Shown one piece after another: positions 1 to 6,100 of a stretch of 6,510 nt of DNA; position 1 is the stretch's first letter, and every line of letters begins with the position of its first letter. The notes under the pieces were generated by a model. The model was given only the letters and a program-made list of their open reading frames with translations. It had not been told where the DNA came from and searched no databases. Source of the DNA: Candidatus Desantisiibacteriota bacterium (GTDB lineage Bacteria; JACRDZ01); the NCBI GenBank assembly GCA_016209155.1, contig JACQWU010000007.1, positions 1 through 6,510 on the forward strand, written 5' to 3'. Position numbers and translations under genes: made by a program.

Positions 1-1093
1 CTGTTTTTATTTTGGATTTTATTATACTTATTTTTGAATTTATGTCTTTATTCTTTTTTAATGAATTATATACTATATCTTTGAAAAACTTTTCGGTATG
101 ATAATGACCTGCATCAATAATTGATATCTCTTTTTCAAGAGCATTATGAGCATCATGATGCTTTATATCTCCGGTTATAAGCACATTAAGACCAATATTC
201 TTAGCATAAGGGATATAATCTGCTCCGCTTCCGCTTATCACACCAATTTTTTTTATTTTTTTATTCATATCCCCGACAACCCGCAAAGATTTAATATTCA
301 GATTTTTTTTCACCTGATCGGCAAATTTGTTCAGGCTGATTGCTTCTTCTATTTCACCATATAATCCAAACCCTGCCTGATGATAAAAATTTTCAACCGG
401 ATAAATATCAAAAGCCATTTCCTGGTAGGGATGAACTTTCCTGACATTTTCCAATGTATTATGTATATTTTTATCTTCAACTAATACTTCCAGTCTGTGT
501 TCAAATACTTTTTCAAGATGACCCGGCACACCAATAAAGGGTGATGCTTTTGAATTTGGCAAAAAAGTGCCTTCCCCTGAACAGCTAAAACTCATTTTAC
601 TATATTTTTCCGTTTCAAACAATTGCATTGAAAGTAATTTATCCCGGACTTTATCCATATGAGTTACAGGGATATAAATAACCAATTTTTTAAAATTACT
701 CAATTTTACAGGTAAAATAGGTTTAGTGTATTTAAGACCTATTTTTTGAGCAAGCATAAAATTTATACCATAAGGACTTGAATCCATATTACTATGTGCT
801 GAATAAACTGCTATTTTTTTTATGAGCAGTTGCTTAATTATTTCTGTTTTTATATCGGAAAAATATAAATTTTGGATTGGATTAAAAATAAAGGGATGAT
901 GAGAGACGATCAAATTACATTTGTAATTAACTGCTTCTTTTACGACTCCCTCTGTTATTTCCAGTGTTATCAATACACTTCTGATATCCATCTCTAATGA
1001 CCCTACATGAAGGCCATTTTTGTCTCCTGGAAATTCCAGATACTCTGGAGCAATATTTTCTATAATTTTAATTATCCGGTGAGCTTTTACCAT
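1..1093 (-). CDS. Nif3-like dinuclear metal center protein (YbgI/YqfO family), 3' end beyond the window
   Basis: The frame reads 364 codons from ATG at 1093 to the window edge without a stop, so the C-terminus is missing, probably only a little of it. Family signatures appear in order: NGLHVG (residues 26-31), SHHPF (64-68), AHSNMD (99-104), GEGTFLPNSKASPFIG (173-188), HPYQEMAFDIYPVEN (221-235), LITGDIKHH (305-313) and DAGHYHTE (327-334). H65, H66, D104, H330 and E334 match the five metal ligands known from E. coli YbgI, so the dimetal site looks intact. Residues about 130-235 form the insert domain (CutA/PII-like) of the longer YqfO-type members. An in-frame TAA lies directly before the ATG, which fixes the start, although no good Shine-Dalgarno is visible. 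The family is often annotated as GTP cyclohydrolase 1 type 2, but its cellular role is unsettled. The usual EEWDN stretch before GLQVG reads EFPGDKN here. Family assignment is very secure; function is not. Confidence -1.
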   Translation of the reverse strand, partial: MVKAHRIIKIIENIAPEYLEFPGDKNGLHVGSLEMDIRSVLITLEITEGVVKEAVNYKCNLIVSHHPFIFNPIQNLYFSDIKTEIIKQLLIKKIAVYSAHSNMDSSPYGINFMLAQKIGLKYTKPILPVKLSNFKKLVIYIPVTHMDKVRDKLLSMQLFETEKYSKMSFSCSGEGTFLPNSKASPFIGVPGHLEKVFEHRLEVLVEDKNIHNTLENVRKVHPYQEMAFDIYPVENFYHQAGFGLYGEIEEAISLNKFADQVKKNLNIKSLRVVGDMNKKIKKIGVISGSGADYIPYAKNIGLNVLITGDIKHHDAHNALEKEISIIDAGHYHTEKFFKDIVYNSLKKNKDINSKISIIKSKIKT

Positions 1094-1111
1094 TTACCAT
1101 ATCAAATTAGG

Positions 1112-1124
1112 CTGCCTTCGGCAG
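1112..1124. other. Short hairpin upstream of the Nif3 gene
   Basis: CTGCC (1112-1116) and GGCAG (1120-1124) form a 5-bp GC-rich stem with a 3-base loop, standing out in an AT-rich gap. It sits about 18 bases before the Nif3 start. No T-run follows it on the minus strand (the next bases read CCTAATTTGATATGG), so it is not a good terminator. It may be part of the 5' leader or of the adjoining repeat tract. Confidence -1.
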
Positions 1125-1130
1125 TGACAT

Positions 1131-1165
1131 AGCTTTCAGTCTTCAGCTATCAGCATTCAGCCCAA
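1131..1165. repeat. Degenerate 7-bp tandem repeats
   Basis: Four in-phase heptads read AGCTTTC, AGTCTTC, AGCTATC and AGCATTC (1131-1158), followed by a decayed AGCCCAA (1159-1165). The consensus is AGCNWTC; on the minus strand it reads roughly GCTGAWA/T. A related TTCAGTC occurs at 1171-1177. The tract fills most of the gap between the 130-residue exported protein gene and the Nif3 gene and contains no coding frame. My recollection is that GCTGATAGCTGA-type heptads recur in intergenic regions of many unrelated anaerobes; that cannot be verified here. Confidence -1.
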
Positions 1166-1209
1166 AAACCTTCAGTCGTAAGTTATATTTTCAATTCCTA
1201 TGCTTTAGA

Positions 1210-1602
1210 TTATTCTATTTCATTGCTTTTTTCTAAAATGTCTTTAGAGCCAGTAATTTCCGTAGTATCCTTCTCGGGAGAAAAATTTTCAGTTTTCCCC
1301 GAATTATATGATGAAAAAATTATTGGTCTTGCTTGAACTTCCATATAGATACCTGTTTCATTTGACTTTTGCATTTTAACTTCTGACTTATCTTCCTTTA
1401 TATCTTTTTTATTCATTGAATGCATATGAGAAACATCCAAATTATCTTCTGTCTCATTACTTAAGCTTAAATACAATTTTTCCTGTTTTTCTTTATTTTC
1501 TTTTATTGTTTCTTCACTGATTTCTGCTTTTAACTGTTTCCCGCCTAAAAAAACAAAAACAAAATAAAATATTAATGCAAATTTATATATTTTCATCCAC
1601 AT
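1210..1602 (-). CDS. Putative exported protein of unknown function, 130 aa
   Basis: I do not recognise a family. The N-terminus looks like a Sec signal peptide: K4 and K7, a hydrophobic aromatic-rich core at residues 8-20, and a possible signal peptidase site after LKA (24-26). It could instead stay as an N-terminal anchor. The rest is strongly hydrophilic, rich in Glu, Lys, Ser, Asn and Thr, has no cysteine, and is probably largely disordered. Its only hydrophobic stretch is around residues 84-99 (IYMEVQARPIIFSS). A GGAG at 1614-1617 lies 11 bases before ATG 1602, which favours this start over the in-frame ATG at 1596. It follows a strong terminator, so it may have its own promoter, though I see no clear -35/-10 pair. 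That it is a real gene rests on the signal peptide, the GGAG and the frame length; low-complexity composition lowers certainty. Confidence -1.
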   Translation of the reverse strand: MWMKIYKFALIFYFVFVFLGGKQLKAEISEETIKENKEKQEKLYLSLSNETEDNLDVSHMHSMNKKDIKEDKSEVKMQKSNETGIYMEVQARPIIFSSYNSGKTENFSPEKDTTEITGSKDILEKSNEIE

Positions 1603-1624
1603 CTTCTTAATTTCTCCATATTAT

Positions 1625-1639
1625 CAGGGTTCTTCATTA
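1625..1639. repeat. 15-bp direct repeat, copy 1
   Basis: CAGGGTTCTTCATTA occurs here and again, identical and in the same orientation, at 1829-1843, 204 bases away. The match ends sharply on both sides. In this copy the CAGGG is not part of a hairpin; in the other copy it forms the right arm of one. Confidence -1.
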
Positions 1640-1644
1640 GATTT

Positions 1645-1680
1645 AAAAAATACAGCTGTCCCGATCACTACGGGACAGCT
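1645..1680 (-). terminator. Rho-independent terminator for the ureohydrolase-lipoprotein unit
   Basis: A perfect 10-bp inverted repeat, AGCTGTCCCG (1654-1663) and CGGGACAGCT (1671-1680), has a 7-base loop. Read on the minus strand the stem is followed by GTA and then six T residues (1650-1645), the standard intrinsic terminator layout. On the plus strand no comparable T-run follows directly, so the direction is clear. It lies about 200 bases after the lipoprotein stop and 43 bases before the start of the 130-residue exported protein gene, separating the two transcription units. Confidence -1.
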
Positions 1681-1737
1681 CACAGATTTTCAATATTTTA
1701 ATTCACACAAACTTTTTATCTGAAAGTGCCATTAATA

Positions 1738-1757
1738 CCCTGCCTTTTAAGGCAGGG
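1738..1757. other. GC-rich hairpin in the spacer
   Basis: CCCTGCCT (1738-1745) pairs with AGGCAGGG (1750-1757) around a 4-base loop. On the minus strand it reads AATTCATCCCTGCC, loop, GGCAGGG. No T-run follows on either strand, so it is not a typical terminator. The TTCATCCC-hairpin-GGG layout resembles subterminal hairpins of IS200/IS605-type elements as I remember them, but no transposase remains here, so the link is only suggestive. Confidence -1.
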
Positions 1758-1804
1758 ATGAATTTGGCAGTAAAATAAATAATAAAGAATTTCAAAGAGA
1801 GACA

Positions 1805-1839
1805 GAAGATACCCTGCGGTCTCTGCCGCAGGGTTCTTC
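1805..1839. other. Long near-perfect hairpin downstream of the lipoprotein gene
   Basis: Left arm 1805-1819 and right arm 1826-1839 form 14 bp with a single bulged T at 1810 and a 6-base loop, TCTCTG. The core is ACCCTGCGG with CCGCAGGGT. Its near edge lies 47 bases after the lipoprotein stop. On the minus strand the following bases are pyrimidine-rich (TGTCTCTCTTTG) but not a pure T-run, so it may act as a weak terminator or as a 3'-end stabilising structure. The loop can also pair with the neighbouring AGAGA at 1798-1802. Confidence -1.
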
Positions 1840-1843
1840 ATTA
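1829..1843. repeat. 15-bp direct repeat, copy 2
   Basis: Identical to CAGGGTTCTTCATTA at 1625-1639. In this copy the first 11 bases are the outer part of the right arm of the hairpin at 1805-1839. The two copies bracket all three strong inverted repeats of the spacer. Confidence -1.
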
Positions 1844-1886
1844 AAATAATTATTTTTATAAAAGTTGTAAATTTTCAAATTTAATC

Positions 1887-2135
1887 TTATTGACCTGCTG
1901 CCGGTGCTGCTGGTGCTTCTGCAGCTGGTGCTTCTGCTGCTGGTGCTTCAGGAGCTGGAGTTGCTTCAGCAGGAGCTGCTGCTTCTCCTTCAGGAGCTTT
2001 CGTTGCAGATTCTTCATGAGATTCTGCCGGTGCCTCTGACGTAGATCCCTTATCTCCGCCACATCCGATCAATACAACACTAAATAATAAAACAGTGGCT
2101 AAAACTGCGATAATCTTTTTTATAAATTTTCCCAT
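1887..2135 (-). CDS. Small Ala/Pro/Glu-rich lipoprotein, 82 aa
   Basis: The N-terminus is a textbook lipoprotein signal: positive residues K3, K6 and K7, a hydrophobic core at residues 8-22, and the lipobox LIGC with the modified cysteine at residue 25. The mature part begins CGGDKGSTSE and then becomes low-complexity, ending in EAPAA-type pentapeptide repeats (about residues 61-79). No folded domain is evident. Such tails usually act as flexible spacers or remain disordered in the envelope. There is no Asp at position +2 after the cysteine, so by the E. coli rule it would be sorted to the outer membrane; that rule may not hold in this organism. It starts 20 bases after the ureohydrolase stop behind a very strong ribosome binding site, so it is probably co-transcribed but independently and efficiently translated. 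Function unknown; coding status well supported by lipobox and ribosome binding site. Confidence -1.
   Translation of the reverse strand: MGKFIKKIIAVLATVLLFSVVLIGCGGDKGSTSEAPAESHEESATKAPEGEAAAPAEATPAPEAPAAEAPAAEAPAAPAAGQ
1909..1953. repeat. 15-bp in-frame tandem repeat inside the lipoprotein gene
   Basis: Three consecutive 15-base units start at 1909, 1924 and 1939 (plus strand GCTGGTGCTTCTGCA, GCTGGTGCTTCTGCT, GCTGGTGCTTCAGGA), with a diverged fourth from 1954. They encode the EAPAA-like pentapeptides of the lipoprotein tail. The 15-base period keeps the reading frame when copies are gained or lost, so length variation between strains is expected. Confidence -1.
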
Positions 2136-2141
2136 TAACTT

Positions 2142-2150
2142 TCCCTCCTT
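2142..2150 (-). promoter_or_regulatory. Strong Shine-Dalgarno of the lipoprotein gene
   Basis: The minus strand reads AAGGAGGGA, 6 bases before ATG 2135 and just after the ureohydrolase stop. It is the only near-perfect anti-16S match before a gene in this window; the ureohydrolase and Nif3 starts lack a clear one. This suggests the lipoprotein is made in larger amounts than the enzyme encoded upstream. Confidence -1.
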
Positions 2151-2155
2151 TCGTA

Positions 2156-3055
2156 TTATATATTTTTATCTATATAAGCAACTAACTTATAGATAAGTTT
2201 TGCTGCCAAAAAATTAGGAGCTATATTCTCTCCTAACGGTAATAATTCGACCACATCTGCACCTACAACTCTTTTTTTGGCAGATACCTCTTTTAATAAT
2301 TCCAAAATATCATACCATCCAATTCCACCCGGTTCCGGTGTCCCAACAGCAGGCATGATAGACGGATCCAGGACATCCAGATCAATTGTAATATACACTG
2401 TATCTGAAAGAGAATCTATTATTTTTTTTAAATACTCCTTTAAACCCTTTTTAACTATATCTTTTGCAAAAAAAATTTTTGTCTTATCTGTTGTTTTCAA
2501 AAAATCTATTTCTTCACTGCTTATACTGCGTATTCCAACCTGCACAGCATTACAATAATCCAGAGTCCTGCGTATTGCTGATGCATGGCTGAATTTTGTA
2601 CCTTCATATTCCTGACGTAAATCAGCATGAGCATCAAGCTGAAGAACAGTAAGATCAGAATAAATTTCAGAAAAAGCTTTAACCAGTCCGGCAGTTATTG
2701 AATGCTCACCTCCAAGTGATATTAAAACTTTATCTTTATTTATAATATTTTTTACACTTTTATAAATTTTATTGGTCATCTGCTCCGGGCCTGAATAATC
2801 GACCAATAATTCACCTAAAGTGTGTATCCCGGCTAAAGAAGGACATTTATTTAATTCTTCATCATATAATTCAATATATCTTGATGCATCAATAATTGCT
2901 TTTGGGCCTTCCTTTGTACCACTTTTATAAGAAGTGGTCTGTTCGTATGGTATAGATAATACCACAAATTTTGATTTTTGGAAACTATTTGATAAATCTC
3001 CAAAGTTAATACCAAGAGTACGAAGTTCTCCTGATTCCAATTTTACAATCTCCAT
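2156..3055 (-). CDS. speB: Agmatinase-family ureohydrolase
   Basis: This is a 299-residue cytosolic Mn-dependent ureohydrolase of the arginase/agmatinase family, full length for the family. It would hydrolyse a guanidino substrate to an amine and urea; agmatine to putrescine in polyamine synthesis is the default. Visible motifs are GGEHS (115-119), DAHADLR (141-147), SHASAIRR (156-163) and DLDVLDPSIMPAVGTPEPGG (225-244). H118, D141, H143, D145, D225 and D227 match the binuclear metal ligands, so it should be active. The DAHADLR...SHASAIRR form is typical of a broad clade that includes N1-aminopropylagmatine ureohydrolases of thermophiles, so the true substrate could be aminopropylagmatine. 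No arginine decarboxylase or aminopropyltransferase gene is next to it here. A sigma-70-like promoter lies 75 bases upstream, and the small lipoprotein gene follows after 20 bases. No good Shine-Dalgarno precedes ATG 3055; an in-frame stop at 3077-3079 limits upstream extension. Confidence -1.
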   Translation of the reverse strand: MEIVKLESGELRTLGINFGDLSNSFQKSKFVVLSIPYEQTTSYKSGTKEGPKAIIDASRYIELYDEELNKCPSLAGIHTLGELLVDYSGPEQMTNKIYKSVKNIINKDKVLISLGGEHSITAGLVKAFSEIYSDLTVLQLDAHADLRQEYEGTKFSHASAIRRTLDYCNAVQVGIRSISSEEIDFLKTTDKTKIFFAKDIVKKGLKEYLKKIIDSLSDTVYITIDLDVLDPSIMPAVGTPEPGGIGWYDILELLKEVSAKKRVVGADVVELLPLGENIAPNFLAAKLIYKLVAYIDKNI

Positions 3056-3129
3056 TAAAGAAACAATAGCTCTATATCAAATCGTTACACAATCCGTAAT
3101 TAATTTCTAAAACTAAAAATAATTGTTTA

Positions 3130-3158
3130 ATTATATGGACTAATAATTCAAAAGTCAA
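3130..3158 (-). promoter_or_regulatory. speB promoter: Sigma-70-type promoter of the ureohydrolase-lipoprotein unit
   Basis: On the minus strand the -35 is TTGACT (3158-3153) and the -10 is TATAAT (3135-3130), separated by exactly 17 bases, so only one base departs from consensus. Transcription would start near 3123, giving a leader of roughly 68 bases before ATG 3055. It lies in the gap after the TamB-like gene, so the ureohydrolase can be expressed independently of it. No terminator for the TamB-like gene is visible in this gap. Confidence -1.
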
Positions 3159-3186
3159 TAAAAAAGATGCAACCTGTAAAAAAGAT
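3159..3186. repeat. 10-bp A-tract direct repeats abutting the -35
   Basis: TAAAAAAGAT occurs twice on the plus strand, at 3159-3168 and 3177-3186, with an 18-base period. On the minus strand the inner copy ends exactly where the -35 hexamer begins. The position fits an UP-element-like or curved-DNA contact for RNA polymerase, or a two-site operator. Simple A-tracts arise often in AT-rich DNA, so significance is uncertain. Confidence -1.
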
Positions 3187-3193
3187 ATAGTTC

Positions 3194-6100
3194 CTAATAT
3201 CTAACCTTAAATTTTAAATCAACATTTCGCGTACCTTTATCATCCATTTCGGTAAAAACAGAAAAAAATTTATTAATTTGATATTCAGCCTCAAATTTTT
3301 TGGTTTCCGTAGTCACAGTCGGTTGAATATAAGTCACATACAAATTCGGAGCTAAATATTTACTTAATTTCACAGCTTGAAATTCGTATTCTCCTTTTTG
3401 GGACACCCCTGTTTTTACCTGAAATACATCAAGCCCTATATCTTCTTCAACCTGACGTTCTAAATTTTGAAAAAGCAATCTATCCCCCCATATACCAAGA
3501 CCAAGGCCCTGATATTCTGTTTTTGGCATGGATTTCTCAATAGTATTCTCCTGTGAAGGTATCCTGCCTGCCATTAAAAACGGAAATATATCGGATTCTT
3601 TCATCCCGGGATCCGTAGAAGAAGGTTTTATTTCAGGTTTATCTATAGTTCCTTCAACTCTAAGTTCAATGGTTTTTCTTTCACCTTTATAGTTATCGGA
3701 ATATTTTCCTAAAAAATGAAATTTGGGGGTTACTCTGCTTTCATCTGAGATAAAATCCAGATATGAATTATATTCCGGTTCAGTGATAATATTAAATTTC
3801 TTGCTCAAAAATTTATAATCTCCTCTTATAACTGTTAATCTTCCTGTAAAAAAAGTACCTTTAGCGCTTTCACGGTAAAAAAGCTGTCCTTTTACTTCTG
3901 CTTGAACATCTTTATTTTTGACCTTTGCATTTTTAGGTAAAATTATTTCCAGATCATATTCTACGGCCGTGGACGATTCTTCAATTTTTTTATGGATTAG
4001 ACTATCGACAGGACTTATTTCTTCAAATTCTCTTGTATACTGAGCATCCTGCGATGTAAAAATACCTGTAATTTTTATCTTATCAAAATTTCCATTTACA
4101 TGCATATTGCCATCTACTTTGGCTTTAAGATCAGGAAGTCCAAGAAATAGCCAGTCATGAATATCAACTTTAAAATCCAATTTTTCCACAGTTCTTTTTT
4201 CAAGTGCAACTTCACCGTTCAATTCCAAAACACCATTACCGATAGATGCTTTAACATTTTCAAACAAAATTTTATTCCGGTCAAGCTTTAATGCCGTATT
4301 TATATTGTAAAATTTTTTCTTCATAGCCGGCAAAAAAAATTCACCGTTTTCTATTGTAATATTTCCTGCCATTAAAGGAGCAGATAGTGTCCCGTTTAGA
4401 ATGATATCCGTACTAAAAGTGCCCTTAAACTGACTTATATCCTTAGAAAAAATCTCCAGGATCTGCATATCGATATTTTCAAACTTAACTTTTAAAGACA
4501 TTTCTTCTTTTTCACCTGCACTTTTTAATGGCAGCACACCCTCTATTCTTGAAATGGTTTTTCCCCTAATAAAAAGAGGATCAATCAATATCCTATTATC
4601 ATCAAGCGCGGAAATCTTGCCGACTATATCTCCCATCTCCAGTGTCTTATATTTAAAATCCTTAACGGAAAAATTAATATCCATTTTTTTCTTTTTATCA
4701 TTTGCTCTTTTTAATATTCCTTCCGCACTTACTTTACCTGATATATCATTCTTGAAATCAGCAATATAAGCTAAACTCCGTAAATCCAATTTATCCATAG
4801 ATATTTTTACGATATATTTATTCCCATTCCACCAAAATCTGGCCTGTGCAGCAATTTCCCCCTCAGCAAATGAAAACTTGCTTTCTTTTATAGAAATTTT
4901 TTGAGAATCAATGCTTCCTGATAAACTGGTAAGATTTACAAAATTATATTTTTGATATCTTCCGTCAATTTTAAGAAAATTAAAAAGAATTTCTTTTTTC
5001 TGCCATATACCTTCCCCTGAAACAACGAGTGAATAATTGTTATTATATTGAAGTCTGGCTCTACGAAGCATTATATGGTTATTCTTCCATTCACCTTTTA
5101 AATTTTCAATTGAAAACATATCTCTATTTTCAGCTTCTATTTTATCTACATCTTCTTTTTTCTCCATAATATCCGGTTTTTTTAAAACCAGCGAAAGATA
5201 CTTCATATCTACATCTCCATTAATTATGGTATCTGGCAGAGTTCCGTCTATTTTTAATTCAAAATTAATATTTGATGAACATTTTCCTATTTTTTTTATA
5301 AATACCGGAAGAAAATATAAATTTAAATTTTTTGCCTTTATTAATAAATGACTTTCCTTATTTTTGGATACTGATATAGAACCCTCTCTTTTTTCAAGAG
5401 GTAACGTCCCGGATAATAATAAAAATTCATCCTCCCCTTTAAGAGTTAATGAATTAATATTTAATAAATTTTTGCTTAAATTAATATTCCCCGCAATTTT
5501 TTCATATTTAATATCTTTAGTTAATCCTCCCTTTAATCCAAATTCACCTTTAATAATCGGCTGGTCGACAGTTCCTTCCACCGAAATTCCGGCACTAAAA
5601 ACTCCGGCAAGGACCTGTGGTAAATCAAATGTTTTACTTAAAGGTTTAACATTTACATCCAGTATATTCATTTTAATGTCCAATTTTTTTTCTTCCGAAA
5701 TAATTCCGCTTAAATTTATTTTCCCGCCATCATTTAAAACAAGTGAAAGATTTTCGAACCTGACAGGTTTACCTTTCGAGAAATCTAAAGTGGCATTTGA
5801 GACATTATTGATAAATGAAATATTTTTTATTCTTCCGCGTAACCGTGTTAAACTGATAAATCTTTTCTCCTCAAACAATCCCAGCTCACCGGATAAATCA
5901 ATATAGTTATCATTATAATTTCCCGATAGTTTTTCTATTTTTATTCTATTTTTGTCAAACAATACTATTATTCTGCCGTTTTCAATCTTCCAATCAGTCT
6001 TAAATAAACTGCATATTACTTTATCAATCATTAATTTACCGGTAATGTCAGGATTTTCATATGAACCTTTAATATTTATATCTGCTATTATATCTCCGTT

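Noticed and set aside
146-364. Plus-strand 72-codon frame
   Set aside because: It lies antisense to the conserved Nif3 coding sequence, which explains this DNA completely.
1738-1757. CRISPR-like interpretation of the repeated GC-rich hairpins in the spacer
   Set aside because: The three hairpins differ in sequence, are unevenly spaced and are not separated by unique spacers of constant length.
1856-2062. Minus-strand 68-codon Gln/Leu/Lys-rich frame
   Set aside because: It is the out-of-frame reading of the lipoprotein's 15-bp repeats. The overlapping frame has a lipobox and a strong ribosome binding site; this one has neither.
2277-2558. Plus-strand 93-codon frame
   Set aside because: Antisense to the metal-binding C-terminal half of the ureohydrolase; no independent gene signal.
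3160-3186. Terminator for the TamB-like gene at the T-runs of the minus strand
   Set aside because: Two T-runs are present but no stem-loop precedes either of them.
4554-5906. Plus-strand frames at 4554-4769 and 5364-5906
   Set aside because: Both are antisense to the uninterrupted TamB-like gene. Their Ser/Phe/Ile-rich composition is what the reverse of such a gene gives.
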